From the NCBI GenBank assembly GCA_947177675.1, contig CAMWVK010000048.1:1-8109 (forward strand): a DNA stretch of 8,109 nucleotides. The letters run 5' to 3'. This stretch comes from an uncultured Mucispirillum sp. (GTDB taxonomy: Bacteria > Chrysiogenota > Deferribacteres > Deferribacterales > Mucispirillaceae). Made by a program: the position numbers and the translations under genes. Below are positions 1-5,743 of the stretch, piece by piece. The first letter of the stretch is position 1, and each line of letters starts with the position of its first letter. The notes under the pieces were generated by a model, which was not told the origin of the DNA, did not search any database, and saw only the letters and a list, made by a program, of their open reading frames with translations.

Positions 1-26
1 TATTTAAGGTTAATCATCACAAAATC

Positions 27-32
27 GGAGGA
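27..32 (+). promoter_or_regulatory. Ribosome binding site that fixes the GTG start of maeB
   Basis: A perfect GGAGGA lies 4 nt before the GTG at 37, and no ATG follows at a comparable distance from it. This supports the non-ATG start. The 36 bases before the gene show no promoter I can defend, so transcription probably begins outside the window. Confidence 0.75.
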
Positions 33-36
33 CATT

Positions 37-2286
37 GTGAATAAAAAAAATGACTTAATTGAAAATGCTTTAAATTATCACAGCAGCCCAGTTGCTGGTA
101 AAATAGAAGTTATATCAACAAAACCATGCGAAACTCAAGATGAGTTATCACTTGCTTATACTCCCGGTGTTGCAGTGCCATGTCTTGAAATAAAAGATTT
201 GCCGGAAAATGCTTATAAATATACTGCAAAAGGCAACCTTGTAGCTGTTATTTCAAACGGCACGGCAGTTTTAGGTCTTGGAAATATTGGTGCAATGGCT
301 GGTAAACCTGTTATGGAAGGTAAAGGCATACTTTTCAAAAAATTTGCCGATATTGATGTTTTTGATATAGAATTAAATTCTGAAAATACTGATGACATAA
401 TAAAAACATGCCAAATGCTTGAGCCTACTTTTGGTGGTATTAATTTAGAAGATATTAAAGCACCAGAATGTTTTATTATAGAAGAAGAACTTAAACGGAC
501 AATGAAAATACCTGTTTTCCATGATGACCAGCATGGAACAGCTATTGTTGGCGGTGCTGCATTATTAAATGCATTAAAGGTCGCAGGCAAAAAAATTGAA
601 GAAGTTAAAGTTGTTATGAATGGTGCTGGTGCGTCCGGCCTTGCAATTGCCTCATTAATAGTAAATCTTGGTGTAAAAAAAGAAAACCTTATTTTATGTG
701 ATACAAATGGGGTAATATATAAAGGCAGAGAAAAAGGTATGAACAAATACAAAGAAAAATTTGCTGCTGAAAGTTCATGCAGAACTCTTGCTGAAGCAGT
801 AAATGGAGCTGATGTATTATACGGACTTTCTAAAAAAGGAGCTTTTTCTGATGAAATGATTAAAAGTATGGCAAAAAATCCTATTATATTTGCTATGGCT
901 AACCCAGACCCAGAAATCACTCCTGAGGAAGTAAAAAAAATAAGAAACGATGCTATTATAGCTACAGGCAGAAGTGATTACCCTAACCAAATTAATAATG
1001 TTATGTGCTTCCCATTCCTTTTCAGAGGTGCATTAGATGTTCGCACAACTATTATTAATGAAGAAATGAAAATGGCAGCAGCTTATGCAATTGCAGAGCT
1101 TGCCCAAACTGCTGTGCCAGATGTTGTGAGTAAAGCATATAATGGCAAAAACTTTTCGTTTGGCAAAGAATATATTCTCCCTACACCTTTTGACCCAAGA
1201 CTTTTAACTGCTGTAAGTGCAGCAGTTGCTCGTGCTGCAATGGATACAGGGGTTGCTGAAAAACCAGTAAAGGATTTTGATGAATACAGATTAAACCTTG
1301 AAGCAAGAATGAACCCTGCTAAAAAAATGATTATATCTGCTTATAAACAGGCGAAAAAAAATAAAGGCAGAGTAGGTTTTGCATTTGCTGATAAAGCATC
1401 AGTTTTATCTGCTGCTTCTAAATTTCAAGAACTGAAATTAGGCACTGCATGCCTTATAGGTAATACTAAAAAAATACAGAACACAGCTGAAACATTAAAT
1501 ATAAGCCTTGCAAATATGGTTATTATTGACCCAGAAACATATAAAGATACTGATAAAATTATCCATAAACATTATGAAAAATACTGGAGGTCTGGACTTA
1601 CTCAGCAGCAGGCTGCAAAAGATTTCAAACACGGTCACTATAACAGATTTTCTGGTGCTGTTTTAAATAATGGCGATATAGATGCTTTAGTAGGATATGC
1701 TTTAAAAGATTTAGAAACAACACTGGCTGCTGTTGCAGATACTGTTGATTTAAATGAAAATTATTATACTGCATCATCTGCTGTTCTGCTTGCAAATAAG
1801 CATAAATCATTTATTATTGCAGACCCTGCTCTTTATACAGAACAGGATGAAGAATCTTTATCTGAAATAATTTTGCAGACTGCAGATATTTGTAAAGTAT
1901 TAGATATTGAGCCAAATATTGCTGTAATCTCTAATGGCAGCTTTGGTAAATCTATTGACAGTGAAGAAATTATGGAAGCAATAGAGCTTGCAAAACAAGC
2001 CCGCCCTAAACTTAAAGTAGAAGGTGATTTAGATTTAGAAACAGCATTAACCCCTGCTCTTGCAAAAGCATACCCATACGCAAATGCAGACGGCAATGCA
2101 AATGTATTAGTATTCAGCAATGCTCAGGCTGCTGATGCTGCAATTAAATCGTTAACATTATTTGGCGGTTTCAAAGTATGTGCAAAAGTTGTTCAAGGCT
2201 TTTCTGCACCAATACAGATTGCTGAAAATAATGCAGCTTCTGAAGAAATATTTAATCTGGCAGTAATTGCTGCTGCATCAATATAA
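37..2286 (+). CDS. maeB: Hybrid malic enzyme (malate dehydrogenase, oxaloacetate-decarboxylating) with C-terminal phosphotransacetylase-like domain
   Basis: This cytoplasmic enzyme should oxidise and decarboxylate malate to pyruvate with NAD(P)+, linking C4 acids to pyruvate and acetyl-CoA. The malic N-terminal domain covers about residues 15-155. It holds the SLAYTPGVA segment with the catalytic tyrosine Y41, the general-base lysine K96 in EGKG, and metal ligands E138 and D139 (NLEDI). A further ligand is D164 in FHDDQHG. The Rossmann domain (about 160-420) shows NGAGASG at 195-201 and MANPDPE near 287-293. From about residue 428 to the end lies a phosphotransacetylase-like domain, recognisable from LTPALAKAYP near 671 and NANVLVF near 687. 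In characterised MaeB proteins this domain is not a working Pta and mediates acetyl-CoA inhibition. The length of 749 is normal for the hybrid class. Sequence alone does not settle NAD versus NADP. The gene starts at GTG with a strong ribosome binding site and is followed by a terminator. Confidence 0.95.
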   Translation: MNKKNDLIENALNYHSSPVAGKIEVISTKPCETQDELSLAYTPGVAVPCLEIKDLPENAYKYTAKGNLVAVISNGTAVLGLGNIGAMAGKPVMEGKGILFKKFADIDVFDIELNSENTDDIIKTCQMLEPTFGGINLEDIKAPECFIIEEELKRTMKIPVFHDDQHGTAIVGGAALLNALKVAGKKIEEVKVVMNGAGASGLAIASLIVNLGVKKENLILCDTNGVIYKGREKGMNKYKEKFAAESSCRTLAEAVNGADVLYGLSKKGAFSDEMIKSMAKNPIIFAMANPDPEITPEEVKKIRNDAIIATGRSDYPNQINNVMCFPFLFRGALDVRTTIINEEMKMAAAYAIAELAQTAVPDVVSKAYNGKNFSFGKEYILPTPFDPRLLTAVSAAVARAAMDTGVAEKPVKDFDEYRLNLEARMNPAKKMIISAYKQAKKNKGRVGFAFADKASVLSAASKFQELKLGTACLIGNTKKIQNTAETLNISLANMVIIDPETYKDTDKIIHKHYEKYWRSGLTQQQAAKDFKHGHYNRFSGAVLNNGDIDALVGYALKDLETTLAAVADTVDLNENYYTASSAVLLANKHKSFIIADPALYTEQDEESLSEIILQTADICKVLDIEPNIAVISNGSFGKSIDSEEIMEAIELAKQARPKLKVEGDLDLETALTPALAKAYPYANADGNANVLVFSNAQAADAAIKSLTLFGGFKVCAKVVQGFSAPIQIAENNAASEEIFNLAVIAAASI

Positions 2287-2322
2287 GATAAAATATATTT
2301 TACACATTAAAAAATTTATATC

Positions 2323-2370
2323 ACAGCCCTTTTTACTATTAGTATTAAGGGCTGTAATTTTATTATATTT
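2323..2370 (+). terminator. Intrinsic terminator after maeB
   Basis: A 9-bp stem (ACAGCCCTT at 2323-2331 with AAGGGCTGT at 2347-2355) is capped by a second 4-bp helix (TACT/AGTA around the loop ATT, 2338-2340) across a 2x2 internal loop. A T-rich tract follows (2358-2370). It sits 36 nt after the maeB stop and ends just before the asparaginase ribosome binding site. The asparaginase gene therefore depends on read-through or on a promoter overlapping this hairpin. A TATTATATT element in the T-rich tail could serve as a -10, but no convincing -35 is visible. Confidence 0.8.
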
Positions 2371-2384
2371 GCAGGAGATTATAG

Positions 2385-3359
2385 ATGAAAAAAATATTAA
2401 TGATTACAACAGGTGGCACAATAGCCTGTATTCCATCTGATAGCGGGCTTGTGCCAAAAATATCAAGCTGTGATATAATAGATATGGTGCCAGAATTAAA
2501 AGATATATGCACTATTGATGCAATAGAAATTATGAATATAGACAGCTCTAATTTATCACCAAATAACTGGATAATGATGCTTGATACTATTGAAAAAAAC
2601 TATGATAATTATGACGGTTTTGTTATTACTCATGGCACAGACACTATGGCTTATTCTGCATCTATGCTTACATGTGCCATTGATAACCTTAATAAACCAG
2701 TAGTATTTACTGGCTCACAGTTTCCAATTAAAGCAGAAAACACAGATGCTTACAGAAATATATATGATGCTTTTTTAGCTGCCTGCAGTGATAACTGTGG
2801 TGTTTTCCTTGCTTTCAACGGAATTATACATAATGGGGACTGCACAAAGAAAGTTTACAGTGAAGATTTTACTGGCTTTTTATCTATTAACCATGAAACT
2901 GCAGGTGTTTCTGATAGTAAAAAAATTATATGGAATACTATAAATAAAAAGAAAAAAGGCAAAGTTTCTTTTAATAAAAATATATCAGAAAAAGTATTTG
3001 TTTTAAAAATGGTGCCATCATTAAAGCCTGATATTATTGATGTGCTTATTAATATGGGTTACCGTGGAATAATCATAGAAGGATATGGTGCAGGTGGTGT
3101 GCCAACAGAAGAATGTGAAAATAATTTCATACCAGCTTTAAAAAAAGCAATGAAAAGCGGTGTTGCAGTGGTTTGTGCCACTCAGTGCCTTTATAACGGT
3201 GTGCATCTTGATAAATATCCTGCTGGCATAATGGCTGAAAAATATGGTGCTGTATCTTGTAAAAATATGACTATTGAAAAAACTCTTGCAAAACTTATGC
3301 TTGGTCTTGGAAATAATATGAATATAAAGGAATTAAAAGAATATATTGAAAATGATTAA
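2385..3359 (+). CDS. ansA: L-asparaginase, type I (cytoplasmic)
   Basis: It hydrolyses L-asparagine to L-aspartate and ammonia. Both family signatures are present. The N-terminal ITTGGTIA (residues 7-14) contains the nucleophile threonine T12. The second motif THGTDTM (82-88) contains T85 and D86 of the second catalytic triad, and a lysine at 155 or 156 is the likely triad lysine. The C-terminal domain begins near residue 203 and shows IIEGYGAGGVP (about 230-240), usual for the AnsA subgroup. There is no signal peptide, which points to the cytoplasmic type I enzyme rather than the periplasmic type II. At 324 residues the length is close to that expected. AGGAG at 2373-2377 lies 7 nt before the ATG. 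The product aspartate can feed fumarate and malate, the substrate of the upstream malic enzyme, but that link is inferred. A glutaminase or amidase side activity cannot be excluded. Confidence 0.92.
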   Translation: MKKILMITTGGTIACIPSDSGLVPKISSCDIIDMVPELKDICTIDAIEIMNIDSSNLSPNNWIMMLDTIEKNYDNYDGFVITHGTDTMAYSASMLTCAIDNLNKPVVFTGSQFPIKAENTDAYRNIYDAFLAACSDNCGVFLAFNGIIHNGDCTKKVYSEDFTGFLSINHETAGVSDSKKIIWNTINKKKKGKVSFNKNISEKVFVLKMVPSLKPDIIDVLINMGYRGIIIEGYGAGGVPTEECENNFIPALKKAMKSGVAVVCATQCLYNGVHLDKYPAGIMAEKYGAVSCKNMTIEKTLAKLMLGLGNNMNIKELKEYIEND

Positions 3360-3452
3360 TATGGTATTTTCAAAAAAATACATTTTAAGTTTTAATATAT
3401 AATTTTAAACATTATTTGCTAGTTTAAATAATATATGACTTTTTCAATAGTC

Positions 3453-3494
3453 TATATCCTGCTGTATTAATAATATACAGCAGGATATATTTTT
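3453..3494 (+). terminator. Strong intrinsic terminator of ansA, overlapping the end of the convergent lipoprotein gene
   Basis: A perfect 15-bp stem (3453-3467 with 3475-3489, core TCCTGCTGTAT) has a 7-nt loop and a plus-strand T-run at 3490-3494. The T-run reaches into the stop codon (3493-3495) of the minus-strand lipoprotein gene. On the minus strand the hairpin forms too, but it is followed by GACTATTG rather than a U-tract. Termination is thus clear for ansA and only possible for the opposing gene. The rest of the 133-nt gap (3360-3492) is AT-rich with nothing else recognisable. Confidence 0.85.
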
Positions 3495-5163
3495 ACTGGA
3501 TAGGAGCTAAACTAAAATATAATTTTTCAGGCACATTAACTACTGAATTTTCATTATTTGTCCCTAATATGCCATTAGTATTATCACCCCAGGTGTATAA
3601 GTTATTATCCCCCGCTAATACAATAACTCTATCGCCACCTGCCCAGACTTTTTTATAACCTGCTTCTAAATTTGCAGGATTTGCTATTTCATATACCATA
3701 TTATTTACAGTATTTTGAGCTTTTTTATTTGTAAGCTGCCCTTTACTGTCATCTCCCCAGCCATAAAGTATACCATCGCTTGATATTGCATATCCTGCTG
3801 CTCTGCCTGCTGCAACTTCTACCATTTCTTTTACTATTGGTGTAACTTTATTTGGGTCTTTTGTCATAGCCGAGTTTTCTATTGCATTAAATAAAGCAGT
3901 TCCTCTGCGGACAGATGTGTTACCATCTTTATTTTGAAATCCCAGCTGATTATTTTCATTATTACCCCATACATATACAGCATATTTATCCTGACTAGTC
4001 CATTCAGAATCGTCTGTCGTTTCTTTTTTAATAGATACTACAAAATCATCACCTGCTGCAAGTTTTGCAAAATAATTATTTTGATAGTATGAGCGAGGAC
4101 TATAATCGCCTGCTAATTGTTCTTCTCCATAAGGAGTAAATACAAAACCTGAAGCCATATCTGTTTTATTGCTGTCCATATGAGTATCAGGATTAACTGG
4201 TTCTGCATCATAGCCTGTGGCACCCTGTATTCTGCCAAGCTGCCATTTATCATTTATACCAAAAGAAAAAACATTATAACTACTTGTTGCTCTTAAAACA
4301 GAAAAATTATTTCCTGTTGCAAAAAGAACTTCATTTCTTGAATTTGTATTTATTAAAAGATTAGCTTGTGACTGTGTTTTATCTGCTGCATTATCGTTAT
4401 AACCCCAGTTATAAATTGAAATTTTAGGAGTCGCACCATCTAAAAACTCCAGCCCTGCCACAGACATATCACCGCCTGCTGAAACAAATATTCTTCTATA
4501 TGATACATCTGCTGTTATATTAGAAACAGTTGTTACATTTTCAACTTCTGCACTAGATCCTGTGCCAAGCTGACCATAACTATTATCACCACAAGCATAA
4601 ACATTGCTGTTATCAGTAAAAAGTGTATGATTTTTTCCTGCTGCAACTGATGATATTTCAGCCGTATACGATTTTAAAATTCTTGGTTCTTTTAAAGAAA
4701 GTATAGTTTTCTCTATACATAACTGACCTAATGAATTATCACCATAAATAAATAATCTTTTTTGCCCCTTATCAGAGATGATTGTATGTCCCCCCCCCAT
4801 ATCTATTTCATATGACTGTTCTTCAGGTATTATAATACTGCCACTATATTCTGTTCCGTCTACGGTTAATGTAACAGTATATGACCCTGCATTATGGAAA
4901 TCTGCTGTCATTTCCCTGTTATTTGCATTTGATAAAGTCATATCTTCTATATGCCAGCTAAAAGAATTACCTGTTATATGGCTTGCTGGTTTAAATGATA
5001 CTGTGCCAATTTTTGGGGTATCATGTAATATTGCATTATCTGCCAATCCTTCGCTGACTACTGGTGGAATAATATTTCCACTGTTATTTTCATTTTCTTC
5101 TGCACAGCCTGCAAAAAGTAATACTGCAAACAAAGGCATAATAATATTAGTAATTTTTTTCAT
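3493..5163 (-). CDS. RCC1-repeat beta-propeller lipoprotein, predicted surface B12-uptake accessory protein
   Basis: The precursor has 556 residues. A lipoprotein signal peptide ends in the lipobox FAGC with the acylated cysteine at C20, followed by an acidic, Asn-rich spacer. About residues 52-113 look like a PKD/Ig-like domain, with YTVTLTV at 95-101. Then come seven RCC1-type repeats marked by the W/F-G-x-N-x-x-x-Q-L motif, near residues 137, 188, 248, 298, 397, 466 and 522. Clear examples are VYACGDNSYGQLG and VYVWGNNENNQLG. Most repeats are preceded by the companion AAG/SAG strand. Seven repeats fit one complete seven-bladed propeller; blade 4 carries a long insert (about 311-365). GGGAG at 5171-5175 lies 7 nt before the ATG. 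The gene is downstream of a minus-strand cobalamin riboswitch and divergent from a btuB-like gene. Role in B12 capture is inference from this context; RCC1 domains also bind proteins or ligands in other settings. A nine-G run lies at codons 123-125. Confidence 0.85.
   Translation of the reverse strand: MKKITNIIMPLFAVLLFAGCAEENENNSGNIIPPVVSEGLADNAILHDTPKIGTVSFKPASHITGNSFSWHIEDMTLSNANNREMTADFHNAGSYTVTLTVDGTEYSGSIIIPEEQSYEIDMGGGHTIISDKGQKRLFIYGDNSLGQLCIEKTILSLKEPRILKSYTAEISSVAAGKNHTLFTDNSNVYACGDNSYGQLGTGSSAEVENVTTVSNITADVSYRRIFVSAGGDMSVAGLEFLDGATPKISIYNWGYNDNAADKTQSQANLLINTNSRNEVLFATGNNFSVLRATSSYNVFSFGINDKWQLGRIQGATGYDAEPVNPDTHMDSNKTDMASGFVFTPYGEEQLAGDYSPRSYYQNNYFAKLAAGDDFVVSIKKETTDDSEWTSQDKYAVYVWGNNENNQLGFQNKDGNTSVRRGTALFNAIENSAMTKDPNKVTPIVKEMVEVAAGRAAGYAISSDGILYGWGDDSKGQLTNKKAQNTVNNMVYEIANPANLEAGYKKVWAGGDRVIVLAGDNNLYTWGDNTNGILGTNNENSVVNVPEKLYFSLAPIQ
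4790..4798 (-). repeat. Homopolymeric G9 tract in the lipoprotein gene, candidate phase-variation switch
   Basis: Nine consecutive C on the plus strand read as nine G in the coding strand, encoding Gly123-Gly125 (GGG GGG GGA) right after Met122. This is the longest G/C run in the window and stands out in AT-rich DNA. Tracing the other frames by hand, eight G brings a TAG at codon 145 and ten G brings a TGA at codon 131. Both stop translation after the PKD-like domain and before the first RCC1 motif is complete. With nine G the frame is open, so this copy is in the ON state. Confidence 0.75.
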
Positions 5164-5220
5164 AAAAATGCTCCCACTAAATTAAAAATAAATAGAAAAA
5201 TTGTAAAATAAGGTTAATTT

Positions 5221-5280
5221 TTAAGTAAAATGATTAATATAAAATCTAAATAAAAAAAGAAAAGAGTTATAAGATTTCAT
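5221..5280 (-). CDS. 19-codon open frame directly behind the minus-strand cobalamin riboswitch (leader peptide or gene remnant)
   Basis: The predicted peptide is MKSYNSFLFLFRFYINHFT. Its GGAGG (5287-5291) lies 6 nt before the ATG and within the riboswitch expression platform, so this frame is what the riboswitch would control most directly. It ends 57 nt before the lipoprotein start, in the same frame, with two in-frame TAA codons (its own stop and one more) before that ATG. The peptide is basic then hydrophobic and aromatic, similar in character to the signal peptide of the divergent receptor, and the two ribosome binding sites (GGAGGAAGG) match. It may be a leader peptide that couples the switch to the lipoprotein gene, the stump of a lost signal-peptide-bearing gene, or untranslated. 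I cannot choose from sequence. Confidence 0.4.
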   Translation of the reverse strand: MKSYNSFLFLFRFYINHFT

Positions 5281-5454
5281 AGCCTTCCTCCCGAAGAATA
5301 TTTTTTTAAAATATACATCGTCTCCTGGCTTAATCATCAACCTTATTCGTTCCTTCCCATTAAGCTAAACTTGCAGGTGGATAAATACGAACTTGTCCGA
5401 TATTACAGTTGCGGGGGGCAGCGGTGGATTTACACCACACTTCCGTTTGTATAT
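5281..5454 (-). promoter_or_regulatory. Cobalamin riboswitch (minus strand), aptamer 5311-5454 plus expression platform
   Basis: Read on the minus strand, it shows the conserved blocks in order. GGTGTAAATCCACC is at 5436-5423, CAACTGTAA at 5411-5403, and the B12 box AGCCAGGAGAC at 5330-5320. P1 closes with 7 bp (ATATACA at 5454-5448 with TGTATAT at 5317-5311). The expression platform can form a hairpin CUUC[GGGAG]GAAG (5296-5284) whose loop is part of the Shine-Dalgarno of the 19-codon frame. A C6 run in the predicted L5 loop (5418-5413) can pair with those loop Gs. This is the kissing-loop logic known for btuB-type switches, where ligand binding hides the ribosome binding site. No U-run terminator is seen between aptamer and SD. 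High adenosylcobalamin should therefore lower expression. The structures were drawn by hand, not computed. Confidence 0.92.
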
Positions 5455-5465
5455 CTACTCTATCA

Positions 5466-5493
5466 ATAGTATGAAATTATAGGCTTTTGTCAA
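5466..5493 (-). promoter_or_regulatory. Promoter for the minus-strand riboswitch and lipoprotein transcript
   Basis: A perfect TTGACA -35 (5493-5488 read on the minus strand) is followed after 16 bp by TACTAT (5471-5466), 4 of 6 matches to the -10 consensus. The predicted start near 5459 is about 5 nt before the riboswitch P1 stem, which supports the call. Confidence 0.6.
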
Positions 5494-5532
5494 GCACAAA
5501 ATTAACTAGTGGTATATTAGTAAAATTAATAC

Positions 5533-5561
5533 TTGATTTATTTGAATTTATATCTTATATT
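5533..5561 (+). promoter_or_regulatory. Promoter for the plus-strand riboswitch and btuB-tonB transcript
   Basis: TTGATT (5533-5538), a 17-bp spacer and TATATT (5556-5561) match the sigma-70 consensus at 4 and 5 positions of 6. The predicted start at about 5567-5569 coincides with the beginning of the P1 stem of the plus-strand cobalamin riboswitch. The 39 bp between the two -35 elements (5494-5532) contain no operator I recognise. Confidence 0.6.
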
Positions 5562-5565
5562 TTTT

Positions 5566-5738
5566 TATGTTTGAAAAGGGAATAGAGTGAAATGCTCTAA
5601 CCGCTCAAGCGACTGTAATCTGGATTAAAACACATTATGTCACTGGATAAGTTTTATTTGGGAAGGCGTGTTTTAAGATGAAAGTAAGTCAGGAGACCTG
5701 CAAACATATCAGCCAAGTATCCACTTGAGTTATGGAGG
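5566..5738 (+). promoter_or_regulatory. Cobalamin riboswitch (plus strand) controlling the btuB-like receptor
   Basis: P1 is an 8-bp stem (TATGTTTG at 5566-5573 with CAAACATA at 5701-5708). Inside are GGGAA (5578-5582), a TAGAG/CTCTA helix (5583-5587 with 5595-5599), GACTGTAA (5611-5618) and the B12 box AAGTCAGGAGACCTGC (5686-5701). After the aptamer, TCCA (5720-5723) can pair with TGGA (5733-5736), part of the receptor's Shine-Dalgarno. The enclosed loop holds CTTGAG (5724-5729), an exact complement of CTCAAG (5604-5609) in the predicted L5 region. That is a typical L5-L13 kissing arrangement: B12 binding would stabilise the SD-hiding hairpin and repress translation. No U-run terminator is visible. 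Exact P5 loop limits are uncertain because the pairing competes with its closing base pair. Confidence 0.92.
5734..5738 (+). promoter_or_regulatory. Shine-Dalgarno GGAGG that sets the btuB start at 5744
   Basis: GGAGG lies 5 nt before the ATG at 5744. The upstream in-frame ATG at 5732 overlaps this element and falls in the riboswitch hairpin loop, with no ribosome binding site of its own. The matching GGAGGAAGG before the divergent 19-codon frame supports the same start logic. Confidence 0.8.
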
Positions 5739-5743
5739 AAGGT

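Noticed and set aside
43..50. A8 run at codons 3-5 of maeB as a slippage site
   Set aside because: Runs of this length in Lys/Asn codons are expected in AT-rich DNA, and a housekeeping enzyme is an unlikely target for switching.
213..920. 235-codon open frame on the minus strand inside maeB
   Set aside because: It lies antisense to conserved malic-enzyme motifs, has no ribosome binding site or recognisable domain, and its composition mirrors the real gene.
1625..2120. Two short minus-strand open frames (1625-1810 and 1833-2120) within maeB
   Set aside because: Both are shadows of the phosphotransacetylase-like coding region, with low-complexity translations and no independent signals.
4778..5185. 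135-codon plus-strand open frame antisense to the lipoprotein N-terminus
   Set aside because: The minus strand encodes a clear lipobox and PKD-like domain. The plus frame begins beside the C9 run and has no ribosome binding site.
5732..5743. Upstream ATG as the receptor start
   Set aside because: It overlaps the Shine-Dalgarno of the ATG at 5744, sits in the riboswitch hairpin loop, and has no ribosome binding site of its own.
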